Of a DNA stretch of 64,000 nt, positions 1 through 9,108 are shown one piece after another. Positions within the stretch are counted from its first letter, which is position 1. Every line of letters begins with the position of its first letter. A program made the position numbers and the translations under genes. The DNA is from Herbiconiux moechotypicola. Lineage in GTDB: Bacteria > Actinomycetota > Actinomycetes > Actinomycetales > Microbacteriaceae. The notes below the pieces were generated by a model, which did not search any database, was not told where the DNA came from, and saw nothing but the letters and a program-made list of their open reading frames with translations. Where the stretch lies: contig NZ_JANLCN010000006.1 in NCBI RefSeq assembly GCF_024979255.1, positions 124,001-188,000 on the forward strand. Direction: 5' to 3'.

Positions 1-2
1 GC

Positions 3-2360
3 ATCTCGAAGATCGCGCGCATCCAGATGGCCGTCACCGCCGCCGTCTACCTGCTGCTGCAGGCCGTGAGCATCTGGCTCGACCAGTACGCCACGCTCGC
101 CAACAGCTCGGGGCTCATCACGGGAGCGAGCTACTCCGACGTCAACGCCACCATCCCGGGTCTTCAGATCCTGGCCGGCATCGCGGCCATCGTCGCCATC
201 CTCTTCCTCGTCGCCGCCGTCATCGGCCGCTGGCGGCTGCCCATCATCGGCACGGCCCTGCTCGTGGTGAGCGCCCTCATCCTGGGCTCGCTCGCGCCGT
301 GGGTGGTGCAGCGGTTCCAGGTCGACCCCTCGGAGCGCACGCTCGAGGCCGAGTACATCCAGCGCAACATCGACATGACGCGCGACGCCTACGGGGTCGC
401 CGACGTGGAGGAGACGCCCTACGAGGCCACCACCACGGCCGAGGCGGGTGCGCTGCGCAACGACGCCGAGACCACGGCCAACATCCGCATCCTCGACCCC
501 GCCCTCGTGTCGCGGTCGTTCCAGCAGCTGCAGCAGTTCAGGCAGTACTACCAGTTCCCCGAGCACCTCGACGTCGACCGCTACGACATCGACGGCCAGG
601 TGCAGGATGCAGTGGTCACCGTGCGCGACATCGACATCGACGCCCTGGGCGCCTCGGCCACCTGGTACAACCAGACCGTCGTCTACACCCACGGCTACGG
701 CGTGGTCGCTGCCTACGGCAACCAGCGCTCGGCCGACGGCCAGCCCGTGTTCCTGGAGTCGGGCATCCCGTCGGTGGGCGAGCTCGGCGACTTCGAGCCG
801 CGCGTGTACTTCGGTGAGAACTCGCCCGCGTACTCCATCGTGGGCGGGCCCGAGGGCGGCTCGAACGTGGAGCTCGACTACCCGTCGGGCACCGACGGCG
901 CCTCGCAGACCTACACCACCTTCCAGGGCGACGGCGGGCCGAAGCTCGACAACATCTTCAAGAGGCTCGTCTACGCGCTGAAGTTCCAGTCCGAGCAGAT
1001 CGTGCTGTCGGATGCGGTGAACGACGACTCGCAGATCCTCTACGACCGCGACCCCGCGCAGCGCGTGTCGAAGGTGGCGCCCTACCTCACCATCGACTCC
1101 GACCCCTACCCCTCGGTGGTCGACGGGCGGATCGTGTGGATCGTCGACGGCTACACCACCTCGGCGAACTACCCGTACTCCAAAGTGCAGTCGCTCAGCG
1201 AGTCGATCGCCGACACCTACACGCCCACCCCGGCGTACCCGGTCGACGACATCAACTACATCCGCAACTCGGTCAAGGCCACGGTCGACGCCTACGACGG
1301 CTCGGTCACGCTCTACGCCTGGGACGAGAGCGACCCGCTGCTGCAGACCTGGGAGAAGATCTACCCGGCCACCATCAAGCCGATCAGCGAGATGTCGGGC
1401 GACCTCATGAGCCACGTGCGCTACCCGGCCGACCTGTTCAAGGTGCAGCGGTCGATCCTCGGCACCTACCACGTGACGGATGCGGGCTCCTTCTACTCGC
1501 AGGAGGACGCCTGGACGACGCCCAACGACCCGACCTCCTCGGCCACCAGCCCCACGCTGCAGCCGCCGTACTACCTCACCCTGCAGATGCCCACGCAGGA
1601 CGACCCGTCGTACTCGCTGTACTCGACGTTCATCCCGCTCTCGCAGCAGGAGGCGGAGTCGTCGCGGAGCGTGCTCACGGGCTACCTGGCGGTGGATGCG
1701 AACGCCGGCTCGACCGACGGGGAGAAGTCCGACGACTACGGCAAGCTGAGGCTGCTCACGCTGCCGAAGGACGACACGATACCGGGGCCCGGCCAGGTGC
1801 AGAACAGCTTCTCGGCCGACCCGGCGGTCTCGGGCGCCCTCAACCTGCTGCGGCAGGGCGAGAGCAGCGTGATCAGCGGCAACCTGCTCACCCTGCCCGT
1901 GGGCGGCGGTCTGCTCTACGTGCAGCCGGTGTACGTGCAGTCGCGCGGTGAGACGAGCTTCCCGCTGCTGCAGAAGGTGCTCGTGTCGTTCGGTAACGAG
2001 ATCGCGTTCGAGGACACCCTCGACGGAGCGCTCGACGTGCTGTTCGGGGGAGACTCGGGGGCGTCGGCGGGTGACGGCGACGTGGAGCCGGTCGATCCCG
2101 ACACCGGGACGACCGATCCCGACACGGGGACCACCGATCCGGGCACCGGAACGACCGACCCCGGTACCGGCACCACCGACCCGGGCACCGGTTCGGGCGG
2201 CGCCACCGGCGACCCCGTGCTGATGGCCGCCCTAGCCGACGCCGAGCAGGCGCTCGCCGACCGCGACGCCGCCATGGCGGCCGGTGACTGGGCCGCCTAC
2301 GGCGAGGCCGACCAGCGCCTGAAAGACGCGATCGACCGGGCCATCGCGGCCTCGGAGTAG
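3..2360 (+). CDS. UPF0182 family membrane protein, 5' end outside window
   Basis: The frame is open from the window edge, so the gene is partial: 785 residues are present, and the family is usually close to 1000. The visible N-terminal part has two or three hydrophobic membrane segments (about residues 10-30, 55-75 and 80-105 of the visible part). A long extracytoplasmic domain follows, with the family's Tyr/Asp-rich motifs around [12 protein letters not shown] and the repeated FGENSPAY-like stretch. The C-terminus carries five copies of a DPxTGTT heptapeptide linker and a charged helical tail. Members are conserved in actinobacteria as integral membrane proteins of unknown function. The family assignment is strong; the role is unknown. 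Confidence 0.9.
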   Translation: MSKIARIQMAVTAAVYLLLQAVSIWLDQYATLANSSGLITGASYSDVNATIPGLQILAGIAAIVAILFLVAAVIGRWRLPIIGTALLVVSALILGSLAPWVVQRFQVDPSERTLEAEYIQRNIDMTRDAYGVADVEETPYEATTTAEAGALRNDAETTANIRILDPALVSRSFQQLQQFRQYYQFPEHLDVDRYDIDGQVQDAVVTVRDIDIDALGASATWYNQTVVYTHGYGVVAAYGNQRSADGQPVFLESGIPSVGELGDFEPRVYFGENSPAYSIVGGPEGGSNVELDYPSGTDGASQTYTTFQGDGGPKLDNIFKRLVYALKFQSEQIVLSDAVNDDSQILYDRDPAQRVSKVAPYLTIDSDPYPSVVDGRIVWIVDGYTTSANYPYSKVQSLSESIADTYTPTPAYPVDDINYIRNSVKATVDAYDGSVTLYAWDESDPLLQTWEKIYPATIKPISEMSGDLMSHVRYPADLFKVQRSILGTYHVTDAGSFYSQEDAWTTPNDPTSSATSPTLQPPYYLTLQMPTQDDPSYSLYSTFIPLSQQEAESSRSVLTGYLAVDANAGSTDGEKSDDYGKLRLLTLPKDDTIPGPGQVQNSFSADPAVSGALNLLRQGESSVISGNLLTLPVGGGLLYVQPVYVQSRGETSFPLLQKVLVSFGNEIAFEDTLDGALDVLFGGDSGASAGDGDVEPVDPDTGTTDPDTGTTDPGTGTTDPGTGTTDPGTGSGGATGDPVLMAALADAEQALADRDAAMAAGDWAAYGEADQRLKDAIDRAIAASE
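2094..2198 (+). repeat. 21-bp tandem repeat coding for DPxTGTT linker
   Basis: Five consecutive 21-base units (2094, 2115, 2136, 2157, 2178) lie in frame in the UPF0182 gene. Each encodes Asp-Pro-(Asp/Gly)-Thr-Gly-Thr-Thr with slight decay in the last copy. It is probably a flexible linker before the C-terminal helix and a site of copy-number variation between strains. Confidence 0.85.
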
Positions 2361-2411
2361 CCGCCTGCACGGAGCCGAGTAGCCCGATTCGCTCCCACCT
2401 GAAACCTGTGC

Positions 2412-2417
2412 TAGAGT
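2412..2417 (+). promoter_or_regulatory. Likely -10 element of the initiator tRNA gene
   Basis: TAGAGT lies 12 bases before the mature tRNA 5' end and matches the actinobacterial TANNNT consensus. The -35 region about 17-18 bases upstream (TTCGCT) is weak. Confidence 0.5.
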
Positions 2418-2429
2418 TTTCTCTTGTGC

Positions 2430-2503
2430 CGCGGGGTGGAGCAGTTCGGTAGCTCGCTGGGCTCATAACCCAGAGGTCGCAGGTTCAAATCCTGTCCCCG
2501 CAA
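2430..2503 (+). tRNA. Initiator tRNA-fMet (CAT)
   Basis: A full cloverleaf is visible with anticodon CAT at 2464-2466. Two initiator hallmarks are present. Position 1 (C2430) faces A2502, giving the unpaired C1:A72 end, and the anticodon stem carries the three consecutive G-C pairs (TGGG/CCCA). The T arm is GCAGG-TTCAAAT-CCTGT. The bases after the discriminator A2503 read CGA, so the CCA tail is not encoded and must be added by the nucleotidyltransferase. Confidence 0.95.
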
Positions 2504-2529
2504 CGAAGAAGTCCAGGTCACCTGGCAGA

Positions 2530-2569
2530 AAAGATCCGGCGCAGCCCCCACGGGCTGCGCCGGATCTTT
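2530..2569. terminator. Strong bidirectional terminator hairpin
   Basis: A perfect 18-bp stem (2530-2547 with 2552-2569) with a 4-base CCAC loop. The stem base is AAA on one side and TTT on the other, so it can serve the tRNA from the left and the leftward GGDEF remnant from the right. It lies directly between these convergent units. Confidence 0.9.
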
Positions 2570-2603
2570 GTCGTTGAAGGCTTCCAGCGCGCCTGTGTCA
2601 GGG

Positions 2604-3005
2604 TCAGGGAGCGCCCCGGCGGAGCCGCTTGTCGGCGTAGAGCGCCTCGTCGGCCCGCGCCACCATCGCCTCGAAGGGCGTGAGCCCATCCCACGCCGCG
2701 ATGCCGGCGGAGAACGACTGCGCGGTCAGCCCGCGCACACGGTCGAGAACGGCACGGGCCTGGTCGCCCATCGCGCGTTCCATCACGACCACGAACTCGT
2801 CGCCGCCCACCCGGGCGATCGCATCCGTGCCCCTGATGGCCGACGCCCAGAGCGCCGTGACCTCGCAGAGCAGTTCGTCGCCCGCGCCGTGGCCGTGCCG
2901 GTCGTTCACGAGTGTGAAGTCGTCGATGTCGATGACGATGATCGCCACGGGGCGCCGGGGCGCGACCGCCGGGCGACCGCGGCCCAGAACTGTGGAGCGC
3001 CAGGG
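2604..3005 (-). pseudogene. 5'-truncated GGDEF (diguanylate cyclase) remnant
   Basis: The frame encodes the central and C-terminal part of a GGDEF domain: VDIDDF-type metal-binding strand, NDRHGHGAGD, the active-site RVGGDEF loop and the closing ADEALYADKR helix. The start of the domain (the usual LTGLPNRR helix) is absent, as is any sensor or membrane region. An in-frame TGA at 3006-3008 closes the frame upstream, and the neighbouring gene ends at 3035, so the missing part is not nearby. A GTG at 2948 could start a 114-residue fragment, but a domain lacking its first helix is unlikely to work. I read it as a relic. Confidence 0.7.
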
Positions 3006-3034
3006 TCACGCCCGGCGCCGGCACGACCCGCGGG

Positions 3035-4024
3035 TCACGCCCCCAGCACGGGGAAGCTCCAGCTGCCGTCGAGGATCTCGGGGTGGGGACGGTACAGGCG
3101 CACCAGGTAGTTCCAGCCCTCGGGCGTGGGGATCACGTTGGGTGTGCCCTCCGGGAAGTCGCCGAAACGCACCGTCACCGATCCGTCGTCGTTCTTGACG
3201 GCCGTGATGTCATTGATCGTGTAGGCACTCGAGGCGTTCGGCTCGAAGAATCCGGCCGCGTTGTAGACCGAGATCGACCAGAACCCGTCGACCGGCACAT
3301 CCCGCACCGTCAGTTCGTAGCGGCCGGGGGCGAGCCGCGGGTTGGCCCCGACGTAGACGGCCTCGCTCGTGGGCAGGCCGCCCCAGCCCGCCGCCGTGCC
3401 GATGAGGTGCCGCACCGGGTCGACCTCGTCGGCCGACCCGAACATGCGGGTGTACCCCGTGAGGCGGCTCGCGAGCGTGAGCAGGGCGGATCGGGTCTCG
3501 TCGAAGGACTCCGTGTCGTAGTCGTCGAGCACGAACGGATCCGACGACACCGCCTCGATGAGCAGGCCGTCTTGCACGGCGTGCACCGCCGCGAGGTCGG
3601 CCGGGTCGTTCGGGTCGACGAGCACGCGGGCCGCGACGGTGACGTACCGCGTGCCGTGCTCGGCGGCCGAGAGCGGGTAGCTGCCGGCGTCGTGATAGGT
3701 GCGGTGGATGAGATGGTCTTCGTCGACGATCATCACCGAGAGGTAGCGGTCGCCGTGCTCGGGGACGGTGAGGGTCGCGCCCTCGGCGAGGTCGACCACC
3801 GCGAAGCTGTAGAGGGTGTCGCGGTTGAGACGGATGACCGTCTGCGCGTCGATCGCCGCGGGCGTGCGGTTGTGCGAGAAGAGGTTGACCCCGCCGGCGT
3901 CGCGCTGGAGGTCGTGGAACATGCGGGCGGTCTCGGCACGGACGAAATTGTCGGAGTTCACGGTGATGGCCATGTCTGACTCTGGCACGTCAGGCACTCC
4001 GCGCGCATCCCCGCCGGGCGTCAC
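3035..4024 (-). CDS. DUF1254/DUF1214 domain protein
   Basis: About 329 residues. An N-terminal DUF1254-like half (FVRAETARMF to the VIRLNRDTLYS motif) is followed by a C-terminal DUF1214-like half with the typical GFWSISVYN and VPTPEGWNYLVRLYRP-type ending. Proteins of this family are widespread and their biochemical role is not established. The GTG at 4024 overlaps the stop of the upstream regulator gene by four bases (GTGA), which suggests translational coupling. An ATG at 3973 would give a 312-residue protein that fits the family start better and is a real alternative. No signal peptide is obvious. Confidence 0.8.
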   Translation of the reverse strand: MTPGGDARGVPDVPESDMAITVNSDNFVRAETARMFHDLQRDAGGVNLFSHNRTPAAIDAQTVIRLNRDTLYSFAVVDLAEGATLTVPEHGDRYLSVMIVDEDHLIHRTYHDAGSYPLSAAEHGTRYVTVAARVLVDPNDPADLAAVHAVQDGLLIEAVSSDPFVLDDYDTESFDETRSALLTLASRLTGYTRMFGSADEVDPVRHLIGTAAGWGGLPTSEAVYVGANPRLAPGRYELTVRDVPVDGFWSISVYNAAGFFEPNASSAYTINDITAVKNDDGSVTVRFGDFPEGTPNVIPTPEGWNYLVRLYRPHPEILDGSWSFPVLGA

Positions 4025-5592
4025 TCGTCAGCGGGTGCGTACCCGTGCCGGAGCGCGAGCTCCTCCAACGCCGCCTTCGACCCGACACCGAGCTTGCGGT
4101 AGGCCGACCGCAGCTGGCTCTTGATCGTGTTGCGCGACACGAACAGTTCGGTCGACACCTCGTCGACGCTCGAGCGTGCGACCATGCTGCGCACCACGGC
4201 GAGTTCACGAGGGGTGAGCCCGAGGAACGGATCGGGATCGGACACGACGGCCGCATCGTCGGTGAACAGGGCGCTCTCGACGTCGGCCGGCAGTGTGGCA
4301 CCCGCCGCCACAACGAGATCGCGCAGTTCGGCCGGGGGAACGACGGTGAGCGGGGCGAACAGGCGGTGCTGCGCGGCGAGCGCGACGGCCATGTCGAGGT
4401 GGGTGGCAGCCGTCTCCTCGTCGCCGGATCGGCGAGCCGCGACCGCCGAGACCGCCAGCGCCCCGACCAGCACCCGCGGCGACGCGGTCGACTGACCGAT
4501 GAGGGTGGAGCTGTTGCGTCTCGCGCGGGCCACGTCTCCGGTGACCAGCGCCGCCGCCGCCTTCCAGAGCCGGATGTGGAGGGCCCCGAACTCCGTGCCG
4601 CGCTCGTCGAGATGGATCGTGTCGAGGGCCTCACGTGCAGCCGCCCAGTTGCCGAGGCGCCCGAGCAGCACCGACCGTGCGATCGCCACGAAGGGCGACC
4701 AGGCCCCCTGGGAGACCGCGTCGGCGGGGAGTGTCGCCGCGGAGGAGTCGATCTGAGTGAGCAGGTCGAGACACACGGCGGGATCGTCCTCGATGAGGGC
4801 GAGGAGGTACTTCTGCGCCGGCCAGCGCTCCGGCACGCCGCGCAGACTGATGGTCGCGGCCTCGGCGCGTGCCTCCGAGAGACGGAACTCGTCGACCAGC
4901 AGCTGGGTGCGCGCGAAGCGGGCCGTCACCGCAGCGCGGTTGCCCCACCACTCCTCGCCCACGGGCGGCAGGCGGTCGAGCCACTGCCGTGCCTGGATGT
5001 TGCGGCCGGCGATGGCGTGCAGCCAGGCCAGCGCCCCCGCCGCCGACGCGGTGGCCAGACGGTGGTCGATCGCCACCGCGGAGTCGTAGCTCTCCGCGTA
5101 CTCCTGCGCCGCGCGCTTGCTGTCGCCGGCGTACTCCCACGCCATGCCCCACTGGAATGCGATCTCGGGCAGCGCCTGCCTCAGCGAGGTGCGACTGGTG
5201 TCGTCGGCCTCGTCGAGCAGCGAGCGGGCCTCCGCGGCCGCCTCCACCGCATCCGAGTACCGTCCTCTGGCGCGGCGCTCGGCGATCTTGCTCGTGAGCC
5301 CTGCGAGCAGGTCGAGCAGGCTCACGGGCTCGGGAGTGGGCGAGGTGCCGCGGAAGATCGTGGTGGGGGTCTGCCCGTTCGAGACGAAGCGGTTCACGTA
5401 GTTCGCGGCGAGCGACCAGCGCGGATTCGCCTCGAGCACCGAGGCGGGCAGGGCATTGACCGCGCGCTTGACCGCCTCCGGATCTGCGGAGAGCACTTCT
5501 CCCCACCGATGGTCGAGGATCGCCACCACCGCATCCCAGCGGCCCTCGGTCACCAGGCGGTCGAGCTCGTGCCCCGGCTCTTCCGTGTCCAC
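4021..5592 (-). CDS. LuxR-type helix-turn-helix regulator with long N-terminal region
   Basis: 523 residues. The last 65 residues form a LuxR/GerE DNA-binding domain (LTPRELAVVRSMV, then the recognition region SRNTIKSQLRSAYRKLGV). The preceding 450 residues are Ala/Leu-rich paired helices resembling the TPR-like part of MalT/LAL regulators, but there is no Walker A motif. It is therefore a truncated-type LAL regulator without an ATPase. GTG at 5592 is preceded by GGAGGG at the right spacing. It is coupled to the DUF1254 gene downstream, which is the obvious candidate target or partner. Confidence 0.85.
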   Translation of the reverse strand: MDTEEPGHELDRLVTEGRWDAVVAILDHRWGEVLSADPEAVKRAVNALPASVLEANPRWSLAANYVNRFVSNGQTPTTIFRGTSPTPEPVSLLDLLAGLTSKIAERRARGRYSDAVEAAAEARSLLDEADDTSRTSLRQALPEIAFQWGMAWEYAGDSKRAAQEYAESYDSAVAIDHRLATASAAGALAWLHAIAGRNIQARQWLDRLPPVGEEWWGNRAAVTARFARTQLLVDEFRLSEARAEAATISLRGVPERWPAQKYLLALIEDDPAVCLDLLTQIDSSAATLPADAVSQGAWSPFVAIARSVLLGRLGNWAAAREALDTIHLDERGTEFGALHIRLWKAAAALVTGDVARARRNSSTLIGQSTASPRVLVGALAVSAVAARRSGDEETAATHLDMAVALAAQHRLFAPLTVVPPAELRDLVVAAGATLPADVESALFTDDAAVVSDPDPFLGLTPRELAVVRSMVARSSVDEVSTELFVSRNTIKSQLRSAYRKLGVGSKAALEELALRHGYAPADE

Positions 5593-5701
5593 GCGAGACC
5601 CTCCCGTCGATGGTCCCTGTCGTTCGCCCCGGGACCACCCCTCACCCTAGCCGGGCTCGGCGAACGGATGTGCCGGGCCGACGAGTCCACACCGTGACGG
5701 T

Positions 5702-6193
5702 TCAGGCCTCCAGCTCGCGCCAGAACGCGATCCCGCGCTCGCCCGTGTCGGGATCGGTCTCCGAGAACCCGTGCCGGCGGTAGAACCGCTGCGCCGCCGT
5801 GTCGCCCTCGTCGACGTCGATCTGCACGGCCCCCGCGCCGGAGGCCGCGGCCTCGGCGACGACCCGTGCGAGGAGGGCTCCGCCGAGCCCACGGTCGCGA
5901 TGCGCCGGTGCGACGTAGAGCTCGTCGAGCGAGACGACTGGCCCGTCGTACCAGACGGTGGGCCGCAGGGTCACGAGGGCGAATCCGACGGTGTCGGAGG
6001 GGCGGCCCGGATCGTGGGCCAGGTAGCACCGCACGGCTTCGGGCCGCAGCAACCCTTCGAGACGGTGCTCCAGCACGGTGACACCAGGGGTGGGCACCCC
6101 GAACTCGCGGTTGAAGGCGTCGAGCAGGCGCGCGATCAAGGCGGAATCCGCGGCGGCCGCGCGCCGCACCGGGGGAGGGGGCTGCGCATCCAT
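5702..6193 (-). CDS. GNAT family N-acetyltransferase
   Basis: 163 residues with a full GNAT fold. The acetyl-CoA-binding motif A is visible as LYVAPAHRDRGLGGALLARV (about residues 92-111), and motif B near the C-terminus as AAQRFYRRHGF. The substrate cannot be named. The ATG lies 22 bases from the divergent YbjQ gene, and TAGCGT sits 6 bases before it on this strand, pointing to a leaderless transcript. Confidence 0.85.
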   Translation of the reverse strand: MDAQPPPPVRRAAAADSALIARLLDAFNREFGVPTPGVTVLEHRLEGLLRPEAVRCYLAHDPGRPSDTVGFALVTLRPTVWYDGPVVSLDELYVAPAHRDRGLGGALLARVVAEAAASGAGAVQIDVDEGDTAAQRFYRRHGFSETDPDTGERGIAFWRELEA

Positions 6194-6199
6194 GGCCCG

Positions 6200-6209
6200 A
6201 CGCTATCGT
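6200..6209. promoter_or_regulatory. Overlapping divergent -10 hexamers
   Basis: On the minus strand TAGCGT (6205-6200) is 6 bases before the ATG of the acetyltransferase. On the plus strand TATCGT (6204-6209) is 6 bases before the ATG at 6216. The two hexamers share bases 6204-6205, so the two promoters physically overlap. Confidence 0.65.
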
Positions 6210-6215
6210 GGGCAC

Positions 6216-6539
6216 ATGCTCATCGTCACGACCAACGACGTCCCCGGCCACCGCATCACCGCCGTGCAGGGCGAGGTGTTCGGCCTCACCGTGCGCTCGC
6301 GTCACATCGGCTCGAACATCGGCGCCTCGTTCAAGGCTCTCGCGGGTGGTGAGCTCAAGGGCATCACCGAGCTGCTGCACGAGACCCGCACCGAGGCGCT
6401 GAACCGCCTGGCGGCCGAGGCCCAGCAGAGGGGCGGCAACGCGGTCGTGGCGTTCCGTTTCGAGACCAACGACTACGGCGACACCGGCGGCGTTGAGGTG
6501 TGCGCCTACGGCACCTCGGTCACGGTCGAGCAGGCCTGA
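6216..6539 (+). CDS. YbjQ/UPF0145 family protein
   Basis: 107 residues, the exact usual length of the YbjQ (DUF74, putative heavy-metal-binding) family. Typical features are the start MLIVTTNDVPGH, the SRHIGSNIGASF stretch, the helix ending in RLAAEAQQRGGNAVVAFRFE and the closing CAYGTSVTVE. Family members form pentamers; their function is unproven. The start ATG 6216 is chosen because TATCGT lies 6 bases upstream and because it matches the family N-terminus. Confidence 0.9.
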   Translation: MLIVTTNDVPGHRITAVQGEVFGLTVRSRHIGSNIGASFKALAGGELKGITELLHETRTEALNRLAAEAQQRGGNAVVAFRFETNDYGDTGGVEVCAYGTSVTVEQA

Positions 6540-6547
6540 GCCGAGGC

Positions 6548-7105
6548 GTGAGGTCGCCCTCGTCGACCGTCGTCGTGCTCGCGGGCGCGGTGACGGATGC
6601 GGTGGTGGGCGAGCTGGGCCGGCTGCCCAACGTGCAGGCGCTGCGGCTCACCGGCGAGGGCGCGCCGCCCGTGCGCGAGGTGCTGGGAGCGGCGTCGCGC
6701 CCGTTCCTCGTGCACGACCTCGACCCGCTCGCCGCCGTGGCACGGGCGTGGTCGGGCTACTTCGACGATCCGTCGACGGCCGGCGTGCTGCGTGTGGAGG
6801 TCGCCTCGGCGCTCTCGGCGTTCGCCGCGGGGGAGTCGGTGCTGCCCGACTACTACCTCGTGCTCGGCGCGGAGACGCTCGAACCGCGGGCGGCGGCCTG
6901 GTGGCTCGGGGTGCTCGCGGCCACGGCGCCCGCGCGCGTCGTTCCCGTTGCGGCGACGACCGCCGCAGTGCGGCAGGCTCTCGCCACCCTCCCGGCCGGT
7001 CGCGGCTGGCCCGATCCCGCAGGGTGGCTGCCCGAGCTGCACCTGCGCGTTCCCGACCACGCCGGGCTGGTCGGGCCCGGCGGCGTCACGTCCCTGGCGC
7101 GCTGA
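6548..7105 (+). CDS. Hypothetical protein
   Basis: 185 residues from GTG 6548, nine bases after the YbjQ stop, with GAGG just upstream. The protein begins with a beta strand and a helix (STVVVLAGAVTDAVVGEL) and contains an LRLTGEG turn, but I recognise no domain, no membrane segment and no signal peptide. Codon use matches its neighbours, so it looks like a genuine second gene of the YbjQ transcript rather than a shadow frame. Confidence 0.65.
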   Translation: MRSPSSTVVVLAGAVTDAVVGELGRLPNVQALRLTGEGAPPVREVLGAASRPFLVHDLDPLAAVARAWSGYFDDPSTAGVLRVEVASALSAFAAGESVLPDYYLVLGAETLEPRAAAWWLGVLAATAPARVVPVAATTAAVRQALATLPAGRGWPDPAGWLPELHLRVPDHAGLVGPGGVTSLAR

Positions 7106-7200
7106 CCCTGGCACGCAGACCCTGACGCGGTGACCCGCGCACGCCGAACCCAGGCGCGCCGGCCCGCCCGCTCGCCCCGCGCATCCGGCATGATCGGAGC

Positions 7201-7758
7201 ATGAGCTTCCAGGCGTACCTCGACACCATCCGCGAGAAGACCGGCAAGGGCCCCGACGACTTCCGCGCCCTGGCCGCCGAGCGCGGCCTCGTGGGCCCCG
7301 GGGTGAAAGCGGGCGACGTGGTCACGTGGCTCGCCACCGACTTCGGGCTCGGCCGGGGTCATGCCATGGCCATCTACTCGATCCTCAAAGCCGACGCGGC
7401 ACCCCGCCCGACGGCCGCCGACCGCGTCGACGCCCAGTTCTCCGGGGCGAAGGCGCACTGGCGTCCTGCCTTCGACGCGATCGTCGCCCACGCCCGCACT
7501 CTCGGCGACGACGTCGAGCTCGCCCCCACCGACAGCTACGTGAGCCTCGTGCGCGGGGACCGCAAGTTCGCCATCGTGGCCGTCACGGCCAAGCGACTCG
7601 ATCTGGGCGTCAAGCTCAAGGGTGCCGATCCGGGCGCGCGCTTCGAGCCCGCCGGCTCCTGGAACTCCATGGTCACCCACCGCGCCCGCATCGCCGACCC
7701 CGCCGAGATCGACGCCGATCTTCTCGCCCGGATCGACCAGGCCTACTCCGAGGCGTGA
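7201..7758 (+). CDS. DUF4287/DUF5655 domain protein
   Basis: 185 residues. The N-terminal 60 residues are a DUF4287 domain (MSFQAYLDTIREKTGKGPDDF to a VVTWLATDFGLGRGHAMAI motif). The C-terminal 110 residues match DUF5655, with FVAVTAKRLDLGVKLKG-like strands near the end. Both domains are common in actinobacteria and uncharacterised. CATGAT lies exactly 6 bases before the ATG, suggesting a leaderless message. Confidence 0.85.
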   Translation: MSFQAYLDTIREKTGKGPDDFRALAAERGLVGPGVKAGDVVTWLATDFGLGRGHAMAIYSILKADAAPRPTAADRVDAQFSGAKAHWRPAFDAIVAHARTLGDDVELAPTDSYVSLVRGDRKFAIVAVTAKRLDLGVKLKGADPGARFEPAGSWNSMVTHRARIADPAEIDADLLARIDQAYSEA

Positions 7759-7770
7759 TGCAATAGAGGG

Positions 7771-9108
7771 GTGACGATCGACACCTCCCCGCACCTCACC
7801 TCGGCCGGTACCCGCGGCCCCCTCGACGACGCCGAGGTGTCGCGGCTGCGCGCCGACTTCCCGATCCTCGCGCGCACCGTCAACGGCCACCCGTTGAACT
7901 ACCTCGACTCCGGCGCCACCTCGCAGAAGCCGCGAAGCGTCATCGACGTCGAACGCCGCTACTACGAGGTGAGCAACGCCGCCGTGCACCGCGGCGCGCA
8001 CACCCTCGCCGGCGAAGCCACCGAGCTCTTCGAAGAGGCCCGCGCCACGGTCGCCCGCTTCGTGGGCGCGCGCCCCGAGGAGATCGTCTGGACCTCCAAC
8101 GCCACCGAGGGCCTCAACCTCGTGGCCTACGGCCTCTCGAACGCCTCGCTCGGCCGCGGCGGAGCCCCCGCCGAGCGCTTCCGCCTCGGTGCCGGCGACG
8201 AGATCGTGGTGACCGAGCTCGAGCACCACGCCAACCTCGTGCCCTGGCAGGAGCTCGCCTTCCGCACCGGGGCCACGCTCCGCGTGATCGGCCTCGACGA
8301 CGAGGGGCGACTCCGGATGGACGAGGCGGCCGAGCTCATCGGCCCGCGCACGAAGGTGGTGGCCTTCGCCCACGTCTCCAACGTGCTCGGCGCGGTGAAC
8401 CCCGTCGCCGAGCTGGTCGCCCTCTCGCACGCCGTGGGCGCCCTCGCCGTGCTCGACGCCTGCCAGTCGGCACCTCACCTGCCGCTCGACCTGGTGGCGC
8501 TCGACGTGGACTTCGCGGTGTTCTCGGGCCACAAGATGCTCGCCCCCACCGGCATCGGCGTGCTCTACGGCAAGCAGGAGCTGCTCGACGCGCTCCCGCC
8601 CTTCCTCACCGGTGGCTCCATGATCACCACGGTGGGCCTCACCGAGTCGGAGTTCCTGCCCGCCCCGATGCGCTTCGAGGCCGGCACCCAGCGGGTCTCC
8701 CAGGCCATCGCGCTCGCCACCGCGGTCGACTACCTCGAGGCGGTCGGTCTCGAGCGCATCGAGCGCTGGGAGGCCGAGCTCGGCCGCCGCCTCCACGAGG
8801 GTCTCGAGGCTCTCCCGGGCGTGCGCGTGCTCGGCCCGGGTCCCGCGACCCCAAGCGGCCACGGCGCCGAGCGCGTCGGCCTCGCGAGCTTCGTCGTCGA
8901 CGGCGTGCACGCCCACGACGTGGGCCAGTACCTCGACGACCGCGGCATCGCGGTGCGCGTGGGCCATCACTGCGCCCAGCCGGTGCACCGCCGCTTCGGA
9001 GTGACCGCCACCACCCGCGCGAGCGCCTACCTCTACACCACCACGGCCGAGGTCGACGCCGCGATCGAGGCCGTCGCCGAGGTGCGCGGATTCTTCGGGG
9101 TGGCGTGA
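7771..9108 (+). CDS. sufS: Cysteine desulfurase SufS
   Basis: 445 residues, a group II cysteine desulfurase that takes sulfur from L-cysteine (PLP-dependent) for Fe-S cluster assembly. Visible features are the start region FPILARTVNGHPLNYLDSGATSQKP, the PLP lysine in FSGHKMLAPTG, and the catalytic cysteine in RVGHHCAQP near residue 400. The GTG start is 12 bases after the preceding stop. The stop overlaps the start of sufU (TGATG), so the donor and its partner are translationally coupled. No sufBCD genes are in the window. Confidence 0.96.
   Translation: MTIDTSPHLTSAGTRGPLDDAEVSRLRADFPILARTVNGHPLNYLDSGATSQKPRSVIDVERRYYEVSNAAVHRGAHTLAGEATELFEEARATVARFVGARPEEIVWTSNATEGLNLVAYGLSNASLGRGGAPAERFRLGAGDEIVVTELEHHANLVPWQELAFRTGATLRVIGLDDEGRLRMDEAAELIGPRTKVVAFAHVSNVLGAVNPVAELVALSHAVGALAVLDACQSAPHLPLDLVALDVDFAVFSGHKMLAPTGIGVLYGKQELLDALPPFLTGGSMITTVGLTESEFLPAPMRFEAGTQRVSQAIALATAVDYLEAVGLERIERWEAELGRRLHEGLEALPGVRVLGPGPATPSGHGAERVGLASFVVDGVHAHDVGQYLDDRGIAVRVGHHCAQPVHRRFGVTATTRASAYLYTTTAEVDAAIEAVAEVRGFFGVA

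Noticed and set aside
2430-2569. Attachment site or island boundary at the tRNA gene
   Set aside because: No second copy of the tRNA 3' end and no integrase or mobility gene is visible; the palindrome is explained as a terminator.
2518-3024. 168-residue frame overlapping the GGDEF remnant
   Set aside because: Its translation is Arg/Gly/Pro-rich noise in a frame different from the one that shows the GGDEF motifs.
6853-8988. Very long antisense open frame over sufS (and similar ones at 9493-11514, 16150-18072, 53998-56001, 59783-62431)
   Set aside because: The translations are rich in Arg, Gly, His and Ala without any domain pattern, and the opposite strand carries clearly recognisable genes. 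Such frames are expected in high-GC DNA.
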